Positions 7,601 through 12,938 of a stretch of DNA of 12,938 nt are shown piece by piece (position 1 is the stretch's first letter; every line of letters starts with the position of its first letter). The position numbers and the translations under genes were made by a program. The DNA lies in assembly GCA_002450895.1 (NCBI GenBank), contig DKAR01000178.1, positions 1 through 12,938 on the forward strand, in the 5' to 3' direction. The notes beneath the pieces were generated by a model. That model was not told the origin of the DNA. It saw nothing but the letters and a program-made list of their open reading frames with translations, and did not search any database. The DNA is from Proteobacteria bacterium UBA6921. Lineage in GTDB: Bacteria > Pseudomonadota > Gammaproteobacteria > SG8-11.

Positions 7601-8801
7601 TCGACTGAATCTTTCCATTTCACGCGACGGCGACCATGTGGTGTTGCAACTGAGTGATGACGGGGCCGGCGTGGATATCGCGCGAGTACGCGACCTCGCC
7701 GTTGAGCGTAATTTGCTACACGAAGAGTCAATCGCTACAGAGGAAGATCTGTTCCGTATTCTTTTATTGCCGGGATTCACCACGCGATCCACGTCATCGC
7801 AAACGTCCGGTCGTGGCATCGGTCTCGACGCTGTGCATGGAATCATCGCGCAATTGAAAGGGTCCATGCATATCTCTTCGCTGGCAGGACAGGGCTGTAC
7901 GGTCGAACTGCGTGTCCCACTGACGCTTATATCGGTGCACTGTCTGATCGTGAAAATGCATGACCAACTTGTCGCCGTGTCGAGCCGTGGTGTCGAGCGG
8001 ATTCTTTATTCCGGCAGCGGCAGTGTTCAGATCGAAGATCATCGGCTGAGTTTTCGCGTTGAAAATGAAACCTATGACGCGTTTGAACTCGGTGAATTGC
8101 TGCGCAACCCGGTGGATCGCCACTGGGTCGAGAAAACCGATCGCCCGGCGCTGCTGGTGCGGGACGTCAGCAGCCGCTGGTGCGTTGTGTTCGTTGAACA
8201 GGTGCTTGCCAGTCAGGAACTCGTGATCAAGCCTCTGGGGCCTTATATCGCGAGACCCTTGGGTGTCGAAGGCGCAACAATCCTCGGAAATGGCAGCGTC
8301 GTGCCCGTGATGGATCTCAACGGGCTGATTCAAGCCGCACGCGCGATGGAAGCTGAGCCAACCTATGTCGCGACACCCGGCGACTCGTCGGAGGCACAGC
8401 GGCCCCTGGTCATGGTGGTTGATGATTCGCCGAGCGCACGCCGAAATTTGAGCGAATACCTCCGCGACCTTGGTTTTGACGTCGTTTCCGCAGTCGACGG
8501 GCTGGACGCCGTTGAGGCAATGAAGCAACGACCACCGCAATTGGTCATAGCCGACCTTGAAATGCCGCGAATGAATGGGCTCGAACTGGCAACGCTGATT
8601 CGCGAATCTGACGACCTTGCGTCGATTCCATTCATCATGCTGACGTCGAGATCAACGCAGAAGCATCGCGAGCTTGCCGCAGAGGCCGGCGTCGATCTTT
8701 ATCTGACCAAACCGTTTTCCGATGACAAGCTGGTCGATCATATCCATCAACTCTTGCGCAAGCGAAGCGCCGAAACGTCCGTCGCGGAAGCGACCGAGTG
8801 A
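4611..8801 (+). CDS. chpA: ChpA-type hybrid chemosensory histidine kinase (Hpt / CheA core / CheW / receiver)
   Basis: This 1396-residue CheA-type kinase is the centre of the pathway. It has one canonical Hpt domain at about 610-735 with phospho-accepting His654 in HAHTLKGAAN. Earlier segments align to the same motif but are degenerate, with Val47, His210 (Lys and Gly of HxLKG lost) and Asn489 in the His position. Linkers at about 325-430 and 742-785 are acidic or Pro/Ala-rich. The dimerisation helices (about 785-925) include the MRVP-like start LRVPANLIDELLRLAGE and RARMVPVTSIIPRLQRAVRQ. The ATPase has an N-box with His972, Asn976 and Asp979 (MHLLRNAIDHGIEP), DDGAG at 1016-1020 and GRGIGLDAV from 1067. 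A CheW-like domain (about 1102-1240) and a C-terminal receiver follow, with Asp1271/Asp1272, phospho-acceptor Asp1315 and Lys1367. P. aeruginosa ChpA is about 2470 residues with eight phosphotransfer modules, so this is a compact version. Gaps are 10 bp from pilJ and 13 bp to the next gene. Confidence 0.93.
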   Translation: MAPALNHLIGELTRLATSLYEFLLRTERNPERPGWRDQIERYGKATVHLRLMAQNVEMQGIAQAAILQQDFLRALLHAEDAPSPRDWDAMERWPLLLLSCLATPLTYAAIDELVAYYRSHLPADEFDENAIQSLRLGFASRVDPSSARPTAQVVRLPTSAQRRDIAAAALKFEPSSDHVRYLLQHELLEAIAEYYVFCTANRRDVPALCHALRLCADRVQLLGISAAGSGMIGLMDCCLLCHDALAQRANRGEPFSELENEQLKTWSGLVSRYLEAPHNEAVSEALVAMHQVTPWLPRLSYEEYDGIREFLKEDTSDEKSPEPIAPAPIRERGASAQVVPWPGETHPRFAPAVQKQTEAVEGNVDSESKATLPAEEALTEVVAETPAKETHLSEEIDTPAIAPDSPADFTATAESPAAEIATLMPSIESIAASIDSTWSDEARQLMRIIADELEASAPAVESLVTMAKTTSIETDAHAEAVADLETLLNRLIGATRAAGLVGVATALDILMRNHCGISDGSVPPAKAFAALRAAPALLAAYCRAPQDASQRDAVVAVVRMAAWRTAPQARQLDALEAALLMAPELPEDDSPPRPTQARPDDVALTIPSDANPRLVETLLQELPQRTSDFSACVQRLRRADATAEDVIAAQRHAHTLKGAANTVGVAGIANLTHHIEDVLQEYLNQKRIPTGNVLTLLQHGADLLEAMCESLLKGGSTPEEAVTVLQDVLDVANQIDREGLPVVEPNVPAEVPAVTVTSPAATAEPAPATMPTEPPALVSEHATAMLRVPANLIDELLRLAGESIIVGGQLREQLKHAARQTALAAEQHAHVIQRMDQLEHLVDTRGMSVTNTAPVETRVLDSLELDHFNEMHTLARQLAEAATDARELTQSIEPCIAQSQELLAAQNRLQRDVRDSVLRARMVPVTSIIPRLQRAVRQTCRLTSKEAELNVSGDETLIDGDILEKIADPLMHLLRNAIDHGIEPVAVRSELGKETIGRLNLSISRDGDHVVLQLSDDGAGVDIARVRDLAVERNLLHEESIATEEDLFRILLLPGFTTRSTSSQTSGRGIGLDAVHGIIAQLKGSMHISSLAGQGCTVELRVPLTLISVHCLIVKMHDQLVAVSSRGVERILYSGSGSVQIEDHRLSFRVENETYDAFELGELLRNPVDRHWVEKTDRPALLVRDVSSRWCVVFVEQVLASQELVIKPLGPYIARPLGVEGATILGNGSVVPVMDLNGLIQAARAMEAEPTYVATPGDSSEAQRPLVMVVDDSPSARRNLSEYLRDLGFDVVSAVDGLDAVEAMKQRPPQLVIADLEMPRMNGLELATLIRESDDLASIPFIMLTSRSTQKHRELAAEAGVDLYLTKPFSDDKLVDHIHQLLRKRSAETSVAEATE

Positions 8802-8814
8802 AGAGGATTCTGAG

Positions 8815-9624
8815 ATGAAACACTACGCATTTGTTGCAATTGTCGCGCTTTGCAGCATCGTTTCCGGGGCGACAATTGCGGACGCAACGGATAACGTCTA
8901 CGTGTTTGGGGTGGTGCCACAATCCGGTCCCACGCGGGCCGCGAAAGATTGGACCCCGATCCTTCAAAAACTCGAAGAACGAACCGGAATCCGATTTCAG
9001 TTCGCTACGACGCGAAATATTCCCACGTTCTCCGAGCGACTCGATTCGCAGAAATTCGATTTTGCCTACATCAATCCGACCGACTACGTGAAAGTTGCGG
9101 ATGAAGACGACGGATATCATCTGATTGCGCGCCCCCGGAATGTGAAGTTGAAGGGAATTCTGGTGGTGCGCAAGGACAGTCCCTACGAAAAGATGGAAGA
9201 CCTGAACAAGCAGGACATTGCATTCCCGGCAAACGCTTTCGCCGCAGAAGTCATCCCCAACGCCATCCTTCATGACCATGGCGTGAAGTACACAGCGCGC
9301 CGAATGGCGTCGCACGAATCCGTATACCGGGCTGTAGCCACGGGTCGCACGGCGGCGGGCGGCGGTGTCGTGCGAAGCCTGAATGCGGCTCCAGCGGAGT
9401 ACCGCGACCAGTTGCGCATCCTGTGGACTTCCGAACCTTATTCTCCCCATGCCATTGTCGCCCACACGCGCGTGCCAGCGGATGTCGTCAAAGCGGTTCA
9501 AGAGGCGCTTATTGAGCTCGATCAGGAACCGCAGGGACGAAAAATGCTGGGTCACATCGCGCCCGAAGGACTGGATTACGGCCAGGACGCCGATTGGGAT
9601 GATATACGGGAGCTGGATCTCTGA
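8815..9624 (+). CDS. Orphan PhnD-like periplasmic solute-binding protein
   Basis: This 269-residue protein belongs to the phosphate/phosphite/phosphonate-binding (PhnD-like, type 2 periplasmic-binding) family. It has a signal peptide (MKHYAFVAIVALCSIVSGAT, then an A-D-A motif) with likely cleavage after Ala24. There is no lipobox with a following Cys, so it is probably soluble in the periplasm. Family landmarks are FGVVPQSGP (31-39), the helix WTPILQKLEERTG, FDFAYINPTDYV (81-92), GILVVRKDSPY (114-124) and SHESVYRAVATGRTAAGGGV (166-185), the usual ligand-site S-H-x-S-V-Y and the following helix. The frame is open upstream, but the ATG at 8815 has GAGGA (8803-8807) at 7 bases and begins a proper signal peptide, so I prefer it. 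There is no permease or ATPase gene next to it. It sits 13 bp after chpA and before a terminator, so it is co-transcribed with the Pil-Chp genes. A sensory role is inferred; the ligand cannot be told from sequence. Confidence 0.88.
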   Translation: MKHYAFVAIVALCSIVSGATIADATDNVYVFGVVPQSGPTRAAKDWTPILQKLEERTGIRFQFATTRNIPTFSERLDSQKFDFAYINPTDYVKVADEDDGYHLIARPRNVKLKGILVVRKDSPYEKMEDLNKQDIAFPANAFAAEVIPNAILHDHGVKYTARRMASHESVYRAVATGRTAAGGGVVRSLNAAPAEYRDQLRILWTSEPYSPHAIVAHTRVPADVVKAVQEALIELDQEPQGRKMLGHIAPEGLDYGQDADWDDIRELDL

Positions 9625-9635
9625 CTTTTCCATCG

Positions 9636-9658
9636 CAGCCCGCTCGGGCTGGCTTTTC
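9636..9658 (+). terminator. Rho-independent terminator after the Pil-Chp operon
   Basis: CAGCCC (9636-9641) pairs perfectly with GGGCTG (9646-9651) around a 4-base loop GCTC, followed by GCTTTTCC. The stem starts 12 bases after the stop codon of the PhnD-like gene. The T-run is only four bases, so termination may be partial. Its position between that stop codon and a new -10 box supports an operon boundary here. Confidence 0.6.
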
Positions 9659-9679
9659 CACGTTCGCCAAAAAGTTGCG

Positions 9680-9685
9680 TATAAT
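9680..9685 (+). promoter_or_regulatory. Sigma70-like -10 box for the wzz-manC unit
   Basis: A perfect TATAAT lies 65 bases upstream of the wzz ATG, directly downstream of the terminator. No good -35 hexamer is found at 16 to 18 bp upstream. The best partial match is TTTCCA at 9655-9660 with a 19-bp spacer, so the promoter may be weak or depend on an activator. Transcription would start near 9692, giving a leader of about 60 bases. Confidence 0.5.
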
Positions 9686-9701
9686 GGTGCGGTTTTGGGC
9701 C

Positions 9702-9718
9702 GACAGCGCCGGGCTGTC
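9702..9718 (+). promoter_or_regulatory. Hairpin in the wzz leader
   Basis: GACAGC (9702-9707) and GCTGTC (9713-9718) form a perfect 6-bp stem with loop GCCGG. It is followed by CTTGCTGCAC rather than a T-run, so it is not a typical intrinsic terminator. It falls near the start of the predicted leader and could stabilise the transcript or regulate it. No match to an ops/JUMPStart element (GGCGGTAGC) was seen. Confidence 0.35.
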
Positions 9719-9750
9719 CTTGCTGCACAGCGAATTTCGATCCTTCGACG

Positions 9751-10614
9751 ATGACCAACAAGCTTCCCCAGGGCGTACTACAAGACGTTCGCGCACAGCC
9801 TTCGTTTTATACGGATGACGAAATCGATCTTGTCGACTTGTGGTTAAACCTGGCGCGGGGCAGGAAGCTTTTTTTCGGCGTGTTCGGGTCCGTTCTGGTT
9901 TTGACGGCGATATTGATCGTTGCCATGCCGCGCGTATACGAGAGTCGCGCCGTACTCCAGGTGGGGACGGTTGGATCGATGGGAGTCCTGGAACAACCCC
10001 AAGTTGTCGTTGAGCGGCTGATCCAAAAATATCGCGTGAATGATACGCGTATTGAGCGGCCGTACCCCCGAATCGAGTCGGTTTCCTCCAAAAAAGAACA
10101 GGCGGATATCATTACGATTGTTTCACACGGTCGCACGGAGGAAAGTGCGCGAGAGTTCCTGAAAACTGTTATTGCCGAAGTAGTGGCCCACCATGATCAG
10201 GTATTGGTGGAGAATACCGACCTGTTGCGCCAGCGTCTGGAAGTCCTTGGCGAGCGCGTGAAACAGTCCCGTGAGTTGCTGGACACGTTGGGAAAAACCG
10301 CGGAGGCCATCAAGAATAGCGATGCGCGCAGTGTGACCACTCTGTTGCAGGAAAAGACCGGTCTGGCGCGCGAACTGCCTCAGCTTGAGCAGGACCTGAG
10401 CGTGGTTCGGGCAAGTTTAGTCAGCACACAAACCTACCCAACGCGATTGATGCGCGAGCCCACGACTGATGTCGACCCGATACGGCCGCGCCCATTATTG
10501 TATTCCGCATTGGGGGTCGTACTAGCCGGCATGGCGGGAGTGTTCTCAGTATTCCTTTCCAACTTCAGATCGCGCCTTCGGGAGCGCAAAGCGTTCACGG
10601 GACAAACCTCATGA
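9751..10614 (+). CDS. Wzz-type polysaccharide chain-length regulator
   Basis: This 287-residue polysaccharide co-polymerase would set the modal length of an O-antigen or exopolysaccharide chain. An N-terminal Wzz segment (EIDLVDLWLNLARGRKLFFG, 24-43) leads into transmembrane helix 1 (about 41-60). The periplasmic part runs from about 61 to 248, begins with PRVYESRAVLQVG and contains a long helical region (about 150-225) with coiled-coil character. A Pro-rich motif (PTRLMREPTTDVDPIRPRP, 230-248) precedes transmembrane helix 2 (about 249-270), the usual Wzz C-terminal signature. A short basic cytoplasmic tail ends the protein, with no Walker A kinase domain, so it is the PCP-1 type rather than a Wzc tyrosine kinase. 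It is somewhat shorter than many Wzz proteins. No obvious ribosome binding site precedes the ATG. The stop overlaps the manC start in ATGA, indicating coupling. The polymer it acts on is unknown. Confidence 0.82.
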   Translation: MTNKLPQGVLQDVRAQPSFYTDDEIDLVDLWLNLARGRKLFFGVFGSVLVLTAILIVAMPRVYESRAVLQVGTVGSMGVLEQPQVVVERLIQKYRVNDTRIERPYPRIESVSSKKEQADIITIVSHGRTEESAREFLKTVIAEVVAHHDQVLVENTDLLRQRLEVLGERVKQSRELLDTLGKTAEAIKNSDARSVTTLLQEKTGLARELPQLEQDLSVVRASLVSTQTYPTRLMREPTTDVDPIRPRPLLYSALGVVLAGMAGVFSVFLSNFRSRLRERKAFTGQTS

Positions 10615-12089
10615 AATTGCACCCGGTAATTCTTTCCGGAGGCTCGGGTAGCCGGTTGTGGCCGCTTTCCAGAGAACATTTTCCGAAACAATTGCTACCC
10701 CTCGTTGGTAATCAAACCATGCTGCAAGCGACCGCGCGCCGACTGGACGGCTTGCAGAAATGGAATCGCGATTTGACGCTTGCTCCCCCAATTGTTGTTT
10801 GTAACGTTGAGCACCGATTTCTTATTGCAGAGCAAATGCGGCAGGTCAATCGTGCCCCGGCCCAGATCATCCTGGAGCCGGTTGGGCGCAACACGGCTCC
10901 TGCGTTGACGATTGCGGCGCTTGCGGCTGCGGCCATCGATCCCGAGGCGATTCTCTTGGTTATGCCAGCAGATCACGTAATCGCGAACGAGGATGAGTTT
11001 TTAAAAGCGGTGGTCGTAGGATGTGAATTGGCGCTTGATGGAATGATGGTGACGTTCGGAGTCGTGCCCAGGAATCCAGAAACCGGGTATGGCTACATTC
11101 GAAAAGGTGAATCCCAAGGCAAGTCAGGCGCTTTCAAAATCGACAGTTTTTTTGAGAAACCTTCTTCAAAAAAAGCGGAGGAGTATCTGGCGTCTGGCCA
11201 ATACTTCTGGAACAGTGGAATGTTTCTGTTAAGTGCCTCTGCATGGCTGGCTGCTATTGAACAGTTCAAACCAGCAATTACGATCGCATGTCGAAACGCA
11301 TTCGAAAAAGGTAAAAAAGACTTGGATTTTATCCGACTGGATACGGACGCTTTTGCTGCATGTGAAAGTGATTCAATCGATTATGCGGTCATGGAGCCAT
11401 TGGCAGCGGGCGCGAAGAGCATTAAAGAAGTTTCAGGTGCGGCGGTAGTGCCGCTTGACGCAGGCTGGAGTGACATCGGGGCTTGGTCATCCCTGCTTGA
11501 TGCAAGGGAAAAGGACTCGCGAGGCAACGCTCTCAGCGGCGACGTCTATGTAAATGACTGCGACAACAGCCTAATATCCTCGCAGCACCGGCTGGTTACA
11601 GGAGTCGGGTTGCGCGACATGATTGTTGTGGAAACGTCGGATGCGGTCATGGTCGCACATAAAGATCGCTCGCAAGACGTCAAGAAAATCGTCGATTGGT
11701 TGAAGAAAAACAAAAGGTCGGAAAGCCAAACTCATCAGCGCGTGTATCGTCCCTGGGGATCTTACGAGAGCGTCGTCGACGGTCCGCGCTTTCAGGTCAA
11801 ACGAATTGTCGTGAATCCCAACGCAGCTCTTTCGTTGCAGATGCACCATCACCGGGCCGAACATTGGATTGTCGTGACGGGGACAGCCCGAGTGACGCGC
11901 GGCGAAGAGGTATTTCTGTTGAGCGAAAACCAGTCAACCTATATTCCCTTGGGGGTGACCCACCGTCTGGAAAACCCCGGAATGGTTCCGCTTGAAATGA
12001 TTGAAGTTCAATCCGGAAGCTATCTGGGAGAGGACGATATTGTGCGGTTCGAAGATCAATATGGACGTACACCGGGCAAGAAATCCTAG
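10611..12089 (+). CDS. manC: Bifunctional mannose-1-phosphate guanylyltransferase / mannose-6-phosphate isomerase
   Basis: This 492-residue type II PMI-GMP enzyme (ManC/AlgA/CpsB family) converts fructose-6-phosphate to mannose-6-phosphate and joins mannose-1-phosphate with GTP to give GDP-mannose. The N-terminal nucleotidyltransferase has the signature GGSGSRLWPLSREHFPKQ (10-27), MPADH (118-122), the active-site FFEKP (180-184) and GWSDIGAW (285-292). The C-terminal cupin isomerase carries the metal-binding QMHHHRAEHW (410-419; His412, His414 and Glu417 are likely ligands) and YIPLGVTHRLENPG (444-457, His451). Length matches the family. The phosphomannomutase (ManB/AlgC) needed between the two reactions is not in the window. 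Local base composition dips in 11281-11340 to 25 G+C in 60, against 33 in 60 in a sampled chpA stretch. Expression is coupled to wzz by the ATGA overlap. No terminator was seen before metK. Confidence 0.95.
   Translation: MKLHPVILSGGSGSRLWPLSREHFPKQLLPLVGNQTMLQATARRLDGLQKWNRDLTLAPPIVVCNVEHRFLIAEQMRQVNRAPAQIILEPVGRNTAPALTIAALAAAAIDPEAILLVMPADHVIANEDEFLKAVVVGCELALDGMMVTFGVVPRNPETGYGYIRKGESQGKSGAFKIDSFFEKPSSKKAEEYLASGQYFWNSGMFLLSASAWLAAIEQFKPAITIACRNAFEKGKKDLDFIRLDTDAFAACESDSIDYAVMEPLAAGAKSIKEVSGAAVVPLDAGWSDIGAWSSLLDAREKDSRGNALSGDVYVNDCDNSLISSQHRLVTGVGLRDMIVVETSDAVMVAHKDRSQDVKKIVDWLKKNKRSESQTHQRVYRPWGSYESVVDGPRFQVKRIVVNPNAALSLQMHHHRAEHWIVVTGTARVTRGEEVFLLSENQSTYIPLGVTHRLENPGMVPLEMIEVQSGSYLGEDDIVRFEDQYGRTPGKKS
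11147..11174 (+). repeat. Perfect 9-bp A/T inverted repeat inside manC
   Basis: TTTTTTTGA (11147-11155) is mirrored by TCAAAAAAA (11166-11174) with a 10-base spacer. It encodes the conserved FFEKP active-site segment and the following lysines, so part of the repeat follows from protein constraint. The two runs of seven identical bases are possible slippage sites. There is no evidence of a function. Confidence 0.4.
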
Positions 12090-12112
12090 GCTCGGTTCTC
12101 CTCTCGCTCACA

Positions 12113-12140
12113 TTGCAATCCTTGGCTGTTGACGTAAAAT
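12113..12140 (+). promoter_or_regulatory. Probable sigma70 promoter of metK
   Basis: TTGCAA (12113-12118, 4 of 6 consensus bases) and TAAAAT (12135-12140, 5 of 6) are separated by 16 bp. Transcription would start near 12147, giving a leader of about 43 bases. TTGACG at 12129-12134 looks like a stronger -35 but has no acceptable -10 at 16 to 18 bp. Confidence 0.5.
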
Positions 12141-12154
12141 CCCGGCTTTCTAAG

Positions 12155-12180
12155 CCTCACCACTAGACAATTCTGAGGGG
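12155..12180 (+). promoter_or_regulatory. metK ribosome binding site with possible sequestering helix
   Basis: GAGGGG (12175-12180), 9 bases before the metK ATG, is a good ribosome binding site. CCTCA at 12155-12159 is complementary to TGAGG at 12174-12178, so a 5-bp stem with a 14-base loop could mask it. The overlapping hairpin GGCTT-TCT-AAGCC (12144-12156) competes for the same CC bases, although the predicted start would remove its left arm. No known S-adenosylmethionine riboswitch class is recognised here. Confidence 0.35.
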
Positions 12181-12189
12181 CATATCTCG

Positions 12190-12938
12190 ATGGCAAACTC
12201 GTATTTGTTCACGTCGGAATCGGTTTCCGAAGGGCATCCAGACAAGGTCGCTGACCAGGTTTCCGACGCGATTCTCGATGCAATTATCGCCGACGATCCC
12301 AAGGCGCGCGTCGCCTGCGAAACGCTGTGCAAGACCGGCATGGTCATGATCGCGGGTGAAATCACGACCAGCGCATGGGTCGACATGCAAAGCATCGTGC
12401 GCAAAACCGTGAAAGAAATCGGTTACAACAGTTCCGAGATGGGCTTCGATTGGGAATCTTGCGCGGTCCTTACCGCCATCGACAAGCAATCTCCCGACAT
12501 CGCGATGGGTGTGGATGAGACCAAGGAACACGAGCAAGGCGCCGGCGACCAGGGCTTGATGTTCGGCTACGCGACCAATGAAACCGACGTGCTGATGCCC
12601 GCGCCGATCACTTACGCGCACCGTCTGGTGAAGCGTCAGGCGGAAGTACGCAAGAACGGCACACTGCGTTTCCTGCGCCCGGATGCGAAGAGCCAAGTGA
12701 CGTTCCGTTACGAAGGCAACAAGCCCGTCGGAATCGATGCCGTTGTTCTGTCCACGCAGCACACGCCGGACATCAGCCACAAGGCACTGACCGAAGCAGT
12801 GATGGACGAGATCATCAAGCCGGTGCTTCCCGCTGAATGGCTGAACAAGGACACACGTTACTACATCAATCCCACGGGTCGCTTTGTCATCGGCGGACCG
12901 GTCGGTGACTGTGGCCTGACCGGCCGCAAGATCATCGT
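12190..12938 (+). CDS. metK: S-adenosylmethionine synthase (methionine adenosyltransferase), partial
   Basis: The visible 249 residues are the N-terminal two-thirds of a protein usually 385-400 residues long; the rest lies beyond the right edge. The enzyme makes S-adenosylmethionine from methionine and ATP in the cytoplasm. Signatures are FTSESVSEGHPDKVADQ (7-23, ATP-binding His16, Asp18 and Lys19), the hexapeptide GAGDQG (117-122) followed by LMFGYA, RPDAKSQVT (163-171), VVLSTQH (185-191), YYINPTGRFVIGGP (224-237) and GDCGLTGRK (239-247). All expected residues in this part are present. The ATG at 12190 has GAGGGG upstream and begins MANSYLFTSE as in other proteobacterial MetK proteins. It has its own predicted promoter and is probably independent of manC. 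Confidence 0.97.
   Translation, partial: MANSYLFTSESVSEGHPDKVADQVSDAILDAIIADDPKARVACETLCKTGMVMIAGEITTSAWVDMQSIVRKTVKEIGYNSSEMGFDWESCAVLTAIDKQSPDIAMGVDETKEHEQGAGDQGLMFGYATNETDVLMPAPITYAHRLVKRQAEVRKNGTLRFLRPDAKSQVTFRYEGNKPVGIDAVVLSTQHTPDISHKALTEAVMDEIIKPVLPAEWLNKDTRYYINPTGRFVIGGPVGDCGLTGRKII

Noticed and set aside
8722..8814. Upstream ATG extending the PhnD-like protein by 31 residues
   Set aside because: It lies within chpA, would bury the signal peptide behind a charged stretch, and lacks the GAGGA site that precedes ATG 8815.
8635..9633. Open minus-strand frame of 332 codons opposite the PhnD-like gene
   Set aside because: It is antisense to a well-supported binding-protein gene with signal peptide and family motifs; its own translation shows no domain and is a by-product of codon bias.
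12129..12134. TTGACG as -35 box for metK
   Set aside because: At 16 to 18 bp downstream there is no acceptable -10 (TAAGCC is the nearest), while TAAAAT overlaps the wrong spacing; the TTGCAA/TAAAAT pair fits better.
12163..12780. Minus-strand frame of 205 codons opposite metK
   Set aside because: metK coding is certain in the other direction, and GC-rich conserved genes often leave the antisense strand open.

Overview
The window looks like a chromosomal stretch of a Pseudomonadota bacterium, most likely a gamma- or betaproteobacterium. It is moderately GC-rich (mid-50s per cent in the stretches I counted) and combines a pilG-pilH-pilI-pilJ-chpA twitching-motility chemosensory operon, a DUF2914 protein, a Wzz/ManC polysaccharide pair and a proteobacterial-type metK. 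I cannot place it more precisely from sequence alone. No tRNA, rRNA, CRISPR array, insertion sequence or integrase was seen.

Region 1 (1-642, minus strand): a membrane-anchored DUF2914 protein, cut off by the left edge. A 293-bp divergent intergenic region (643-935) separates it from the main operon.

Region 2 (936-9624, plus strand): a tightly packed operon of six genes with gaps of 9 to 13 bp or a 1-bp overlap. The first five form a complete Pil-Chp signal pathway: chemoreceptor (PilJ), CheW-type adaptor (PilI), hybrid CheA-type kinase (ChpA) and two output regulators (PilG, PilH). In characterised relatives this pathway controls type IV pilus extension and retraction. Several parts differ from the Pseudomonas aeruginosa model. 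PilG carries an N-terminal pseudo-receiver and a linker. PilJ has a short, helical-bundle-like periplasmic domain. ChpA is 1396 residues long and seems to contain four Hpt-like modules, only the last with a full H-x-L-K-G motif. No adaptation methyltransferase or methylesterase gene is present. The sixth gene, 13 bp after chpA, encodes an orphan periplasmic PhnD-like solute-binding protein with no transporter genes beside it. A rho-independent terminator follows it. The most interesting hypothesis here is that this binding protein is a sensory accessory of the Pil-Chp receptor.

Region 3 (9680-12089, plus strand): a new transcription unit with a perfect TATAAT -10 box and a leader hairpin. It carries a Wzz-type polysaccharide chain-length regulator overlapping a bifunctional mannose-1-phosphate guanylyltransferase / mannose-6-phosphate isomerase (ManC type). 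Together they point to synthesis of a GDP-mannose-derived surface polysaccharide, although no glycosyltransferase, flippase or polymerase gene is in view.

Region 4 (12090-12938): a sigma70-like promoter and short leader, then the first 249 codons of metK (S-adenosylmethionine synthase), which runs off the right edge.
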